Positions 21,038 to 32,859 of a DNA stretch of 64,000 bases are shown piece after piece. The first letter of the stretch is position 1, and each line of letters starts with the position of its first letter. The notes under the pieces were generated by a model. It was not told where the DNA came from. It ran no database searches and was given only the letters and a program-made list of their open reading frames with translations. The stretch is from Siphonodentalium dalli (taxonomy: Eukaryota; Mollusca; Scaphopoda; Gadilida; Siphonodentaliidae): assembly GCA_032622095.1 (NCBI GenBank), contig CP136067.1, positions 92,680,707 through 92,744,706 on the forward strand, written 5' to 3'. The translations under genes were made by a program, and so were the position numbers.

Positions 21038-21375
21038 AATGAGCGAAATAACCTCATATTGGCATTATTTAACATCAGTATACGCTCTATTTGTACATAA
21101 AGCCCGGCTTTTATAAATCTTCCCACCATGGGACTATTTCCATGCGAAATAAGCCCGTATTGGCATTATTTAGTCTACCTTTTGTCATCACACGACTTAC
21201 CAGACTTAACCCGCTCTTTATAACGTGTTTTCACTGCGACCCGCGCCATTCAACGGAATAACGAGTATTAGCTCAATATGGGCTTATTTCAAAATCAAAT
21301 CGTCCAATATGAACATATGTGAATATTTACGTCCAATATGAACCTAATTGCATGCCGATATGTTGCACATGTGAG
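21038..21375 (+). repeat. dispersed repeat R1, copy 2
   Basis: Matches copy 1 at 14580-14890 throughout, including TTCAACGGAATA and ATATGTGAATATTTACGTCCAA. It also shares GTGTTTTCACTGCGACCCGCGCCAT with the 41.85 kb copy (CGTTTTCACTGTGGTCCGCGCCAT). Confidence 0.6.
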
Positions 21376-21454
21376 GTACTTGTAAATATCACCCACACGA
21401 GTAGGTATAGAATCATAATAGGCTGACTCACAAAATCAGTAGACATACTCAGAT

Positions 21455-22065
21455 TCATCGCGATGTATAACGAATTTATGTAGCGCTATTTGTATGCGCG
21501 CTATTTTCTGCAACGTTTTAAAAACATTAGTTACGGTTTTGAAGAACTCCTCCGTATGTCGCTAATGGCGATAATAATACAATCGCGATTTCAATAAACT
21601 CCCGGAAACTCGATTAGCAACGGTAAGTGGAACTTATCGTTTTGTGCACGAATAATAGTAAATAACAACTAGCACATATCAAGAGCGTGTGCGGAGAAGA
21701 GAATAGCCAGCGATATTTCGACTTTTGAGCGTGATATTGAATTTGCGCAGAATTGTATGGAACATACTCGTTGGTGCATGCAATGCAATTTTACAAAATA
21801 GTCTATCGAAATAATTACAGCACATTTATGTCCACGGTGTCGTAATAGCACGACTCCCAACATAATTAGATCCGCACCGATTCACGGCGATATACAGAGT
21901 TTAGTTATCGTTATTTTCTGTATGTGGTCCATGTTACTAAATGTGTCGCGTAATGCATTCTATCCGTTCTGAAGAAGTTCTCCGATAACGCTAATAACGA
22001 TAATATTACAATCGCGATACCCCCGGAAACTCGGTTAGTAGCGGTATATGGTACTGTAATTTTCC
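21455..22065 (+). repeat. diverged direct repeat, two units ~430 bp apart
   Basis: GAAGAACTCCTCCGTATGTCGCTAATGGCGATAATAATACAATCGCGAT and CCCGGAAACTCGATTAGCAACGGTA are the phrases of the first unit (about 21540-21625). They recur as GAAGAAGTTCTCCGATAACG and CCCGGAAACTCGGTTAGTAGCGGTA in the second (about 21968-22048). Confidence 0.55.
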
Positions 22066-22795
22066 CATTATGGGGCATTGTAGAAGGCTGCAGCAGGCCG
22101 ATAATGTATTTTTTAACACACTTAAATAAAAACAATATGCTGACGCTATATGACACATATAGTGCATGCTCTAATGTGAATCAGTTTATCAATCGCAACA
22201 TTGGGAGTTCGATAACCCTGATGCACGCCTTGCAATGCTGCTAACAGCCTAACAGCGCATGAGTTGGGCGCTCGCCGGTTGACTATATACAGAGCTGTAC
22301 TATGCAATGTTCAGATATCGCGCCAAGTTGTGACACAGATGCATGTACCTAACTTGTTGAACAAGCGTACGTTCGTGTGGAGGTATGTGTTTGTGTGTGT
22401 GCTCTGGGTGATACACTGTAATCGGCATGGCTCAACAACTGCGGTAATAGTGTAACTTGTCAAGAGTTTGGAAACGCGTGTGTTTTTCAGAGCTATATAA
22501 CATCGATATGAATGATTATTACTACTAATATATCATGTTTAACATATCAGTGATTCTTACGCCAAAATGGTGTACTAAATTATCTTGAGACCGTCAACAT
22601 ATGATTGAACCTATTTATGAGGCATAACTATACCATTGTTATTCGGCTGAAATTTGAAAAGCACGCCCAATTATTATGCTGACCGCTTTTAGCTATTAGG
22701 TCTAATAAGGTCAACAGTTTATGACATCGGGTTCGTGTTATGGTTTGTGTGCTATTGGGATATGGAACGGGTGACAGTTGACAAATCACTGGTCA
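22066..22795. other. nothing recognised
   Basis: AT-rich DNA with short open frames and no domain or splice evidence. Confidence 0.3.
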
Positions 22796-22799
22796 GGAT

Positions 22800-23201
22800 T
22801 TAGTGCAACACAGACGGGTTGTGTAAATATTTTTGTATAAGGGTCAGGCAGCTGTTATAGAACCGATTCTCGGGAGCAAAAATGGAAACCGGAATCGATG
22901 CGAATTGTTGACCTGCAAGTGGCGATTCCAAATTGCGTGGGTCCCAACTTCGATTCCCAATTGTAACCGCTGCAGTGCAATTATTCAATGAAACATCCTC
23001 TTGTTTTCTTTGAAAACATCCGATAACCACTTGTATTCGCGCTGGATGTGTGCAGCCACGACATTCACAGTCACGCGGTACGATTTGTGTTAACAGGTCA
23101 TGTAGCCAAACGCCATGGATCTTTGTTATATAAAGAGAGTCATGATTGGGTTTGATATATGCTCGGACCAAGTTACTATGAGCGAATCTATTTCCGCGCA
23201 C
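22800..23201 (-). CDS. candidate exon of an unrecognised cysteine-containing protein
   Basis: The minus frame is open for 133 codons to a stop at 22800. The convincing part begins TKIHGVWLHDLLTQIVPRD, then CECRGCTHPARIQVVIGCF, NNCTAAVTIGNRSWDPRN, QQFASIPVSIFAPENRF and a C-terminal KYLHNPSVLH. Base composition is more balanced than in the surroundings. The CECRGC motif is reminiscent of the CxCxGC cluster of IL-17 cytokines, and 'SWDPRN' of their W..DP motif, but the order is wrong and the C-terminal Cys pair is missing, so I do not call it IL-17. The 5' boundary is not determined. It could be a terminal exon or a decayed one. Confidence 0.3.
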   Translation of the reverse strand: MRGNRFAHSNLVRAYIKPNHDSLYITKIHGVWLHDLLTQIVPRDCECRGCTHPARIQVVIGCFQRKQEDVSLNNCTAAVTIGNRSWDPRNLESPLAGQQFASIPVSIFAPENRFYNSCLTLIQKYLHNPSVLH

Positions 23202-23215
23202 ACGTTCGAAAATAT

Positions 23216-23262
23216 GTTGATCATATCGTTTATCGGCAGTTGATCATATCGTTTATCGGCAG
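23216..23262 (+). repeat. 24-bp perfect tandem duplication
   Basis: TTGATCATATCGTTTATCGGCAG-type unit in two consecutive copies. Confidence 0.8.
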
Positions 23263-23419
23263 TTCCATAACGTACCTCAACATCTACAATACGTCTTCTA
23301 CAAATCACTCGAATGGGGGTGAGCGCAGGTCCGAACTCAATATGGCACCTCCCATCCCATGCTCGAATGCCTAACTATAGCAGATGTATTTGCATACCTT
23401 TCAACACCCAGCGAGTCCG

Positions 23420-24070
23420 TTAGTGATCGATGTACAGACCAGGACATACATGTAACAGCCAAAACATATAAGTTATATGCATGTATGTTCTTTTAATATA
23501 TTACATCATGTAATTATCTGCCGACTTTGATCCTATATAATGTTCTAGCACACTAAACCGTATATATATGATAATGTGCTAAGATGTTGTATATTATGTA
23601 TGTATCTACCGACTTTGATCCTATGGTCCTTGGTGATACATGTACAAACCAGGACATAACAGCCAGAACCTATAAGTTACATGAATGTATATTCTTTCAA
23701 TCTATTACATCATGTATTTATCTACCAACTTTTATCCTATGTAATCTTCCAGCATCCTAAACCGTATATATATGATAATGTGCTAAGATGTCACATCATG
23801 TATTTATCTATCGACTTTGATCCTATATGATGTTCCAGCATCCTAAACCGTATATATATGACAATGTGATAAGATGTTACATCATGTATTTATCTACCGA
23901 CTTTGATCCTATACATGTAGATAATGGTCCGGCACACTAAACCGTATATATATATGATAATGTGCTAAGATGTTACATCGTGTATTTATCTAACGACTTT
24001 GATCCTATACATGTAGATAATGGTCCGGCACACTAAACCGTATATATATGATAATGTGCTAAGATGTTGT
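23420..24070 (+). repeat. ~120-bp tandem repeat, five to six units
   Basis: Units contain TACATCATGTATTTATCTA, CCGACTTTGATCCTAT, CACACTAAACCGTATATATATG and ATAATGTGCTAAGATGTT. The left part also carries a longer-period phrase, CAGACCAGGACATACATG / CAAACCAGGACATAACAG. Units near 23.9-24.06 kb are nearly identical. Confidence 0.75.
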
Positions 24071-24079
24071 TGGATCCTG

Positions 24080-24920
24080 CTGAGTTAACATAAAATAACG
24101 TATTTTTCTCAAAATATAATTGTCGCGGTTTTAGTATGATCCTAGCGATTCACAGAAAAGCCAGTGTCTGTATGCAAGAGTTGCATATTCATGTATATTT
24201 AAAAATATTTTAATCACGGCTGTGTTTGTCTTTGCAAAACTATCGGGATAGCTACCAATGTTCGCCTCCAGTAAGAAACAACGCCTTTGATTGCCCAGAA
24301 AGCCGCTCAACATATCCCATGTTACGTCTAGAGCTGTCAACAAAAGGGTAACAAAAAAACCCGTTTCATTGCTAACATGTTCGTGTCGTCATTTGCGTTG
24401 AACAGCGTTACATATGTAGAAATCGGTACAAACTGTTTGACATTTTGTGCTCAGATCATTCTTTGGGAAAAAAATGTCAAATTGCTCTGAATGAAAAGGA
24501 CTGTCCATAGACCATACACATTGGAGGCTTGAAGCCTATAGCTGACATCTTATTTTGAAATTAATTATACATCAGTACATTTCACCACACTGAGCTTATA
24601 ATTTCAACCACATAAGTAAGAATTGATCATGCTTTGCGACTCGGTTCAACATAAACTCCAAGTCGCACACCGTGTTACCGTCAATCCACTGCAATAACTT
24701 ATAGAATGACGGTCGGTTTGCAACATTACTACGTTATTGTTCACAACATGATATTGTACATTTGTATGTTGTATTTGTGTACATATTACTGCTTTACTGG
24801 ATTCATTCAAATTAGAATGAACGCGCCTACACCATGTTTAACACGAACTGTACACTATTAGCCAAACTCTGCAAACATGATAACTTGAGAAATATAACGA
24901 TACATGTAATATTCCATAAC
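24080..24920. other. nothing recognised
   Basis: AT-rich DNA. A minus frame at 24131-24343 ends in ordinary-looking text without a family. Confidence 0.3.
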
Positions 24921-24934
24921 AACATCGGTTTGCT

Positions 24935-25525
24935 CCACCAACGTCATAGGGAATCAGCAGGACCCACAAACGTCATACGAACATTGCAGACCCCACCAAC
25001 TTCAAACTAAATCAGCAGGACACACCGACTTCATACGAACTCAGCAGGACCCACCAACGTCATACGAAATCAGCAGGACCCACCAACTTCATAGTGAATC
25101 AGCAGAACACACCAACTTCATAGGCAACAAGCATGAACCACCAACGTCATAGTGAATATTCAGGACACAACAACGTCATAGTGAATCAGCAGGACCAACC
25201 AACGTCATAGTGAATCAGAAGGATACACCAACGTCATACAATATCAGCAGGAACCACCAACGTCATAGGGAATCAGCAGGACACACATCAACGTCATACG
25301 AAAATAGCAGGACCCGCCAACTTCATACGAAATCAGCAGGACACACCAACGTCATGGTGAATCAGCAGGACACACAACAACGTCATACGAAAATAGCAGG
25401 ACCCGCCAACTTCATACGAAATTAGCAGGACCCACCAACGTCATAGGGAATCCGCAGGACCCACCAACATCAGAATAAATCAGCAAGACCCACACACATC
25501 AGAGAAAATTAGCAGGACCATGTTC
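24935..25525 (+). repeat. ~30-bp minisatellite, about 19 units
   Basis: The unit CACCAACGTCATACGAAATC-AGCAGGACC has variants (AACTTCATAG, GTGAATCAG). It alternates between closely similar forms. Long open frames over it are trivial. Confidence 0.8.
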
Positions 25526-25547
25526 CTGTACAGACACTAAGGGAAGT

Positions 25548-25797
25548 CACGATATCCCGGCAGAAATTTTAAATCAGAGAAGACATTTGGATTCAGAGAA
25601 GACACGATATCCCGGCCATTTGGGATCAGACACGATACGATATCCCGGACATTTGAATTCAGAGAAGACACGATATCCCGGATATTTGGGATCAGACACG
25701 ACACGATATCCCGGACATTTGGATTCAGAGAAGACACGATATCCCGGACATTTGGATTCAGAGAAGACACGATATCCCGGATATTTGGAACGGACAG
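25548..25797 (+). repeat. 33-bp minisatellite open on both strands
   Basis: Seven units contain GATATCCCGGACATTTGGAT and TCAGAGAAGACAC. Since 33 is a multiple of three, stop-free frames persist on both strands (…SLNPNVRDIVS… minus, …DSEKTRYPGHL… plus). The last unit leads into unrelated sequence. No evidence of translation. Confidence 0.8.
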
Positions 25798-25869
25798 TAT
25801 TTCTCGCCACCACTCTTTAACAGAGACGTAATTGGAACGTTTGCTAGCCTGACAAAGATTTAACATGTG

Positions 25870-26920
25870 TTAAAACTTCCCCTTTTGAAATTCGATATCT
25901 GAACACTCGACCTGCTTTTAATGATATCAGCATGAACCATGTATATGATAATCATCTTTATATAATGGCAGTTTAATGTCTACAAGCCATTTGCTACAAG
26001 CGGAACCTCTATATGACACATGTATAAGGGTCGCCAAATTGATTGCCACATAATTCGCGTTCCCATCAGCGACACCTACTTTGTTTAGTGGAAAATGTTT
26101 CCTCCTCTGCCGTCGCTATGAAAGTGCTTTCTGGTGTTCATCTGTGTTGCTAATTGATGCCCTCAGTGCGCAGCGGTGCGTCTCCGCGATGTTAAGTAGG
26201 TGTAATTATGCCTGGGGACTTCCGCTGGAAATTAAACGCATGCGCTATGACAGTGATATCACGACAATGCCAATAGCATATTTGAAGCACGCATCAATCG
26301 CTGCCAGAGTTGTCTATCTTGCCGATATTCGCATCTATCACATCGTGGATATAATGTTGTCTGTTATTAAAATATTCTACTATTATCCATCTCTGTTAAC
26401 TGGTGTTGGTATTCAGGGTATATGGGGTGGCACTGCATTGATTGGTTGATTAGACTGTGATGGAGTTCGTTGATTGGTTGATTAGAATGTGCTGGAAAAG
26501 CTGATTCGCTAGAATGTGTGAGTACACGCAGTGCCAGGAATCGCTCAACCATTTCAAACGCAGCAATTCGCCCTTTTTAGTCGTGAATATAGTCGTTGGT
26601 AGTTACCCTACATGAATGTGTGGGTATCTGTGTTACATAACGGGGTATGCCAACAACCTGGGCCGATGTGATGGTCTAGTGGTACGTGACGAGTGAAGAG
26701 TAGATCGAACACATGATGATTTCTTTATTTAATACAGCATACATCTATTGACATGTGGCAATCATTGTAACATATATATGGAGACCAGCAAGACTTAGTG
26801 TGGTGAACATCCACACGCAATAAGGAGCGATGATCAATCTCCGGACCTCCCTTCTCAGAACTCCTAGTCGCTTGATATATCCCCTAATGACTGGCTGTAA
26901 ATTTACTACATGCAGTTGGT
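25870..26920. other. unassigned, with a 122-codon open frame (26081-26449, plus)
   Basis: The plus frame starts MFSGKCFLLCRRYESAFWC and ends GIQGIWGGTALIG. It has no recognisable domain, no splice sites and ordinary composition, so I do not call it a gene. GATTGGTTGATTAGA repeats twice near 26440-26490. Confidence 0.3.
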
Positions 26921-26923
26921 ACA

Positions 26924-27190
26924 CTATGTGGGCTGACCTTGTCTGACTTGATGAGTCTTACATAAGCCTTGCTCCTTTGTGGCAAGGCTATGCATTCCGA
27001 AGAGGTCGTGGCCTTTTACTAATGACTTGTGGAATTTTACTTCTTCAATCGGGATCGATGTTAGTTCAAAGTTCCAGTCTAAGAAATATCGAAATACATT
27101 CCGTACGAACAGGGATGCTACTGATAGGTTGGGTATATTATGTATCATCTTCAGAGCCAGGAACCTTCGACACTAGTATACTATCTAAAC
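26924..27190 (-). pseudogene. possible retroelement-derived coding fragment
   Basis: The minus frame reads RRFLALKMIHNIPNLSVASL, FVRNVFRYFLDWNFEL, then EVKFHKSLVKGHDLFGMHS. The opening 'RR..LALKMIHN…' loosely resembles the region after the reverse transcriptase in non-LTR retroelements, where basic residues precede a 'MYKIV.N' motif. No catalytic motif is present. This is weak. Confidence 0.2.
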
Positions 27191-27496
27191 CGTCACTTAA
27201 GACGTTTAGATAGCCGCTATCTGGAAGTCATGCAGGGGATGAGTTAGATAATTGTTGCAGGACTTATTGTATTTTAAGATTGAAAGGGGTTATTTACATT
27301 TTACGATTTGATGTTTGAAATCAGGGCACAATTGGAAACATTTTCTCCTTGTAAATTTCAATTTTTAACTTACTGATTTTGTATTGTGCAGTGTGAATTT
27401 CCATATCTTGTGTACTAGTTTATCCCGTCAGGTATAGGTTTAAATATATCTCAAACAAATTTAAAATCAAACCCAATTTGGGTTAGAGACTTGGTT

Positions 27497-28205
27497 GTTG
27501 ATGTTAGCATTACGATGGCCACAGACGAGCCGGACGTGTCTGTCATTATATTGTAGCCAGAACATTGCAATTCTGGATCGTCGCTAAAAGTAATAAAGGT
27601 ACTTATGTGCAGCCGTTGCCCCCGTCCGGGTATGTGTGGGTTTTCGTGAGCCCCCCCCCCCCCGTTCTGCCTACAACTAATCCTTATACACCATAGGGGT
27701 GGTCCGGTCTGGTTCGAGCTATTAGCTTCATTCACGACAACCATTGTCGACGTTCATTTCATTTCTGGTGTTAATTGCCACACTTTGGTGATCGATGCAC
27801 CCTTGTGTCTTCGTGAATATAGTTGATATGGTAGTCCGATACATATTTGTGTGGAATTCTTAGAGGTACGAGGGTCGCATGAGGTCGGGACGTGTCTACC
27901 ATAATTGTCTTGTCAGAAAAGTTCAATTCTGAAAAGTGAATGGTTAGAAGAGGCATGTTTGTGTGCCGGGCCCACGTCTGCCTGTGGTAGGTTCTCGTGA
28001 GAATTCCGTACTGTTCTGTACACTATAATCACACATAAACACCATATGAGTGGTCCAGTCAGTTCTGATCTGACCCGGACTGGCTCAGTTTTGTCCGGGC
28101 TGCATTGTGCCACACCCCTAATTGTTTCGGACGTCTACATGTATACATAAATCCTATAATTTGTTCCCACATTCGGGGTGATAGGACGACATTCGTTTTT
28201 ATATA
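27497..28205. repeat. repeat family R2: diverged unit (27497-27725) and younger unit (27895-28198)
   Basis: The first unit (GACGTGTCTGTCATTATATTGT, CCATAGGGGTGGTCCGGTCTGG) aligns end to end with the second (GACGTGTCTACCATAATTGT, CCATATGAGTGGTCCAGTCAG). The minus frames also align: PPLWCIRI / PLIWCLCV, AHENPHIPGRG / SHENLPQADVG, and PELQCSGYNIMTDTS / SELNFSDKTIMVDTS. The second unit recurs almost perfectly at 31960-32263. Confidence 0.65.
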
Positions 28206-29385
28206 AAATTGGATAAATACCAACATCCCATCCGATCTATGGACGGGACATTCTATGTAGCACTCTACACTGCCTTTTAGTGTTTCGACCTATTTTGTCA
28301 ACCAATTTAGAAATTGGTGAACCCGCAAGGTCTCATCAGGAGAGAGCGGAATTAAGATTCCTCAAAGTAACTGAGGGATCAACACATGCATGGTAGATAC
28401 AGACTGTCTCAAGACAGCTGAATTGAGCGATGGCCTTCAAGGCTTCGCGTGTTGTTCATTGTAACATGCCTATTATAATAGGCGTGAGTTATTGTGTCAT
28501 TCGTTGTGAAATAGCAATAAGTCGGAAGCAACATTATGTGCAAGTTATCACAGACCCGAAGTTGTGTGGTCTGCACTTACTACTAATATCGCTGGTCAAT
28601 ATAACACGTGCTATGGTCAGCCCACCGTTCTTTGTGTAATACGGCAGTATAGCAAACACGTAATTTCATTGGTTCGTTAAGTGTGATTGACATGGCCACT
28701 GTGTAATAGCGTGGTAGCATTCGGTTCACATGTGCGCCAGATTAGTCCTGTCAAGTATCAGATCAAGGCAGTTCGCACTTTCCTTTTGATCAATTAGACC
28801 AGATTGTTGTAATCTCTTGCAAGTGTTGTAAGATATATCTGTATTGAGTAATCTACGTTTCAACAGGCTGTGTGTCGTTAAAAGCCAATATTTCAAGGAT
28901 TCTGGCAGTCACATATCGTAAAGTACAAGAATTAAATAGTTAGTCCCTTAGCGGGTGTTTGATTCCCATGTAGGGGAGTTTTTAATGTAAGGATGGATAA
29001 CTACGAACATCACGTCCGATCTTTGATCGAGACTGTCCATGTGTTTCCATTTTCAATGAGTAAATTATTCACTGCGCGTGTGTGCATATAGTAAGACATT
29101 ATTCGTATCTCACATGAGTGAATTTTTAAAAACAATGTTCGAGTTGTTTTGTAACACGTCTTATATTATGATGCACCAGTATGGTATTGTGTGCAAATTT
29201 ATATGATTTATCAGTGGCATTGAGCAGGTGCTTCTTGGTTAAATTAGCACGTCGGTCATTGGGTGTCAATGTCTGCAGGGCCGCCGATAATTATTTCGGG
29301 TAATAGCCTGTTTTTTAAGCTTTTGTTGAAACCCGGAACAACGGTTCATAAATTCCGTTTCAGTAAATGAATTACGTGGGTATCG
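28206..29385. repeat. degenerate repeat region with a GGATAAATACCAACATC phrase
   Basis: TTTTATATAAAATTGGATAAATACC (about 28197) is echoed at about 28980 (TTTTTAATGTAAGGATGGATAACTACG) and 29588 (TTTTATATAAAATTGGATGAATACC). Each is followed by ATC-CATCCGATC-like or CACTTTAA sequence. This suggests old ~600-800-bp units. Confidence 0.4.
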
Positions 29386-29389
29386 AGTG

Positions 29390-31930
29390 ATTAAATACTT
29401 AACTAGTACACATTCGGTAAGAATGAGAGTCAGTATATATACACGTTTCCTATTGGAAAAGAGTTGTATACTTAGATATCATACATCTAATATGTAGACA
29501 GGCATCCATGTTCAGGGATGTCATGGTGTCATACCGTGTAGAAAGCATGTTTAATATTTAAGTGGTTCACATTAGGTAAGAATGAGATTTTTATATAAAA
29601 TTGGATGAATACCACTTTAATGAGTATTCTGAGCCCGGAATTTATAGATTCCATCGTGCTGCTTATATTATTAGAGCAGTCGGTCGTGTCACGCCCAAGT
29701 TTTGCACTTTGAGTCAAATGAGTTAGTAATGTGACAGTCATAATTTAAACCAGCATAGTTTATGCCTATTTGTTGCATTTTAGATGCAGATTTCTTCTGT
29801 ATTTGCATATTATATGCAACCTAGAATGGCTTGACCTGTCTTTACAACAGCGCTTACTAGGGCCGACACGTTGAGTGTGAAGTATATAAGTTTTCCTATA
29901 TGCTATATACCCAGAACACATGTGGTCTGGAAGGAATTGGTTTAGTCTAGTTCAAACTGTTCCATGACAGAATCAACATGTGGTGGACATTGTGCCCTGT
30001 GTAACTTTAATGATAGGAAATTGATATCCCTACTCTATAGGAGTTGGTGATTAATGACGTGTCGATGTTTTGACACACCAATCATATACATTTCCAGATA
30101 AATTTGTGTATAGTACGCCATATTTGATGGCATTTGGTATTACATGTATATGTTAATTCCAAAATAGCGTGTAAGAGCATAGAACACACCGCTCTCCATG
30201 GATATATGGTTTGAGATAATGGTGCATTCCAGTTGGCTCGCATGTGTATATAATAATCAAGCAAGACAGAGCATAATATCAAATAATATTAGTGGGCTCT
30301 ATATGTGTCTTACAGATAAGTTGAGCGTGTTACCCAATGAATTTCCCAAATAAATGGATGAATTCAATTTGAATATCAGTGGGCCCTCGTTTAAATACAA
30401 AGCACACGCATTGCTAGTTGGATATGTTTGCCATTTTGATAGCTAGAGTAGACCAATTTTAGCAGGTCACTTGAGTTTGTGATTTTTCAGGTTTGTGGAT
30501 GAAGAGTTTATACTTCGAGACACTAATGTCTCAGTACATTAACATGTACAATTGGTTTTAACACTATTTATCGTGTGTAATCATGGGAAGATTTCAATCT
30601 TCTAATTGCTATGAATTTATTCATTTAGTTTATCTTTTGTGTATATATAATGCACACTTCTTGCTAGTTCGAAATGTAGGCAGGCATCCATATTACGGGA
30701 TGTCATTGTGTCCTATCGTGTAGAAAGCATGATTAAGTAGTTAAGTGGTACACATTCAGTTTGAATGAGAATCAGTATATATACACGTCTCCTATTGGAA
30801 AACAGTTGCATACTTAGATATTATACATCTAATATGTAGGCAAGCATCCAAATTAAGGGATGTCATGGTGTCACACCGTGTAGAAAGCATGATTACATAG
30901 TAGAGTAGAACACATTCGGTTGGAATGTAAGTCAGTATATATACACGTTTCCTATTGGAAACACTTGCATACTTAGATAGTATACATATACTTTGTATAT
31001 AGGCAGGCATCCACGTTCATTGATGTCATGGTGTAATATCGTGTATAGAGCACGATTAAATAGTTAAGTAGTACACATTCTGTTTGAATGAGAGTAAGTA
31101 TATATACACGTAGCATGTAGGAAAACAGTTGCATACCTATATAGTATGCACATAATATGTAGACAGGCATCCTAGTTCAGGGATGTCCTGGTCACATAGC
31201 GTGTAGAAAACATGATTATATAGTTAAGTAGTACACATTCAGTTAGAATGTGAGTAAGTATATATACACACGTTTCCTATTTGAAAACAGTTGCATACTT
31301 AGAGATTATGCATCTGATATGTTGGCAGGCATCCATGTTCATGGATGTCATGGTGTCATACCGTCATAGAAAGCATGATTAAATAGTTAAGTAGTACACA
31401 TTCGTTAAGAATGAGAGTCATTATATATACACGTTTCCTATTGGAAAACAGTTGCATATTTAGATATTACGCATCTGATATGTAGACAGGCCTCCATGTT
31501 CAGGGGTGTCATGGTGTCATATCGTGTAGAAAGCATGATTAAATAGTTAAGTAGTACACATTCGTTAAGAATGAGAGTCATTATATATACACGTTTCCTA
31601 TTGGAAAACAGTTGCATATTTAGATGTTACGCATCTGATATGTAGACAGGCCTCCATGTTCAGGGGTGGCATGGTGTCATATTGTGTAGAAAGAATGATT
31701 AAATAGTTGAGTGGAACGCATTCGGTTAGAATGGAAGTCAGTATATATATACGTTTCCTATTGGAAACAGTTGTATATTTAGATAATATATTATACTCTA
31801 ATATAATACAATATATAGGCAAGAATCCACATTCAGGGATTGCCATGTTGTCATACCGTGTAGTAAGCATGATTAAATGGTTAGTAATACACATTCAGTA
31901 AGAATGGGTGTCAGTATAGGCACCCTATCT
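29390..31930 (-). repeat. ~160-bp satellite-like array (eight tandem units plus one outlier)
   Basis: Units contain GTACACATTCGGTAAGAATG, AGTCAGTATATATACACGTT, TCCTATTGGAAAACAGTTGC, GCAGGCATCCATGTTCAGGG and AAGCATGATTAAATAGTTAA. The last phrase recurs near 30728, 30889, 31050, 31210, 31374, 31532, 31691 and 31868 (mean spacing about 160). A lone unit lies at 29390-29580, separated by about 1.1 kb of other sequence. Minus-strand open frames (YILT…ECVLLNYLI…) reflect the repeat. Confidence 0.8.
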
Positions 31931-31959
31931 TCGAATGTGTATAGGCAGGCAGTGTGCAA

Positions 31960-32263
31960 TCTACCATAATTGTCTTGTCAGAAAAGTTCAATTCTGAAAA
32001 GTGAATGGTTAGAAGAGGCATGTTTGTGTGCCGGGCCCACGTCTGCCTGTGGCAGGTTCTCGTGAGAATTCCGTACTGTTCTGTACACTATAATCACACA
32101 TAAACACCATATGAGTGGTCCAGTCAGTTCTGATCTGACCCGGACTGGCTCAGTTTGGTCCGGGCTGCATTGTGTCACACCCCTAATTGTTTCGGACGTC
32201 TACATGTATACATAAAACCTATAATTTGTTCCCACATTCGGGGTGATAGGACGACATTCGTTT
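31960..32263 (+). repeat. repeat family R2, 304-bp copy nearly identical to 27895-28198
   Basis: By eye only four substitutions separate this copy from 27895-28198 (for example GTGGCAGG versus GTGGTAGG, and CAGTTTGGTCC versus CAGTTTTGTCC). Boundaries are sharp: TCTACCATAATTG at the start and ACATTCGTTT at the end. It has no TG…CA ends, so it is not an evident LTR. Confidence 0.85.
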
Positions 32264-32264
32264 A

Positions 32265-32815
32265 TAATTGCTTATCCCCTCCTAACAATCTACATGAATT
32301 TTGAATTGTTTGTGTATGTATTTGTTCATTTAATGTGTATGTTAAAAATTAAAACAATACTCATAGCATATCCTACATCCGTGACTTATCTGTAACAACA
32401 TCCGCGGGGACATCCTTCAAATCTCCAATTGTGGAGGACAAATGACCAATTTATAACTGCAAATCTTTACGGTTGTGCGGTATTGCAAACAACACATAGT
32501 CATCTGGTGTGTCAGCTTTGAGTTTGTTCCATCAGACAGATGGTGCATTTATTGTCGAATTTGATATTGACTTTTCAAAAGTAGGTCCAATGTTGTAATC
32601 CCAGAAAAAAAGTCTCAAAAAATAAATGTATAGCAAAAAATGGCAATTTATCATGGTAGGGCTACATTTGTTCCAAGACAACTGCTTCATATATAACTTC
32701 TGCTGCGGAGATTTGGTAGGTCCTTCATGTAAGAATACACGAAATCATATATCTTTCTCCATATGTATTATCGACACGAATGTGTATATGTAGTTGTTGT
32801 CTAATGATACATACA
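32265..32815. other. nothing recognised
   Basis: AT-rich DNA between two repeat arrays. Confidence 0.3.
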
Positions 32816-32818
32816 TAC

Positions 32819-32821
<3 letters not shown>

Positions 32822-32857
<36 letters not shown>
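32822..32857. repeat. (TA)n microsatellite
   Basis: An uninterrupted TA run at the left edge of the ~620-bp array. Shorter TA runs occupy the same position in other units. Confidence 0.9.

Positions 32858-32859
<2 letters not shown>

Noticed and set aside
22800-23201. IL-17 cytokine
   Set aside because: CECRGC and WDP-like words are present, but in reversed order and without the C-terminal cysteine pair.
26081-26449. 122-codon plus-strand frame as a gene
   Set aside because: No domain, splice context or compositional contrast.
27895-32263. LTR retrotransposon flanked by 304-bp LTRs
   Set aside because: The repeats lack TG…CA ends. There is no primer-binding site, polypurine tract or gag-pol remnant between them.
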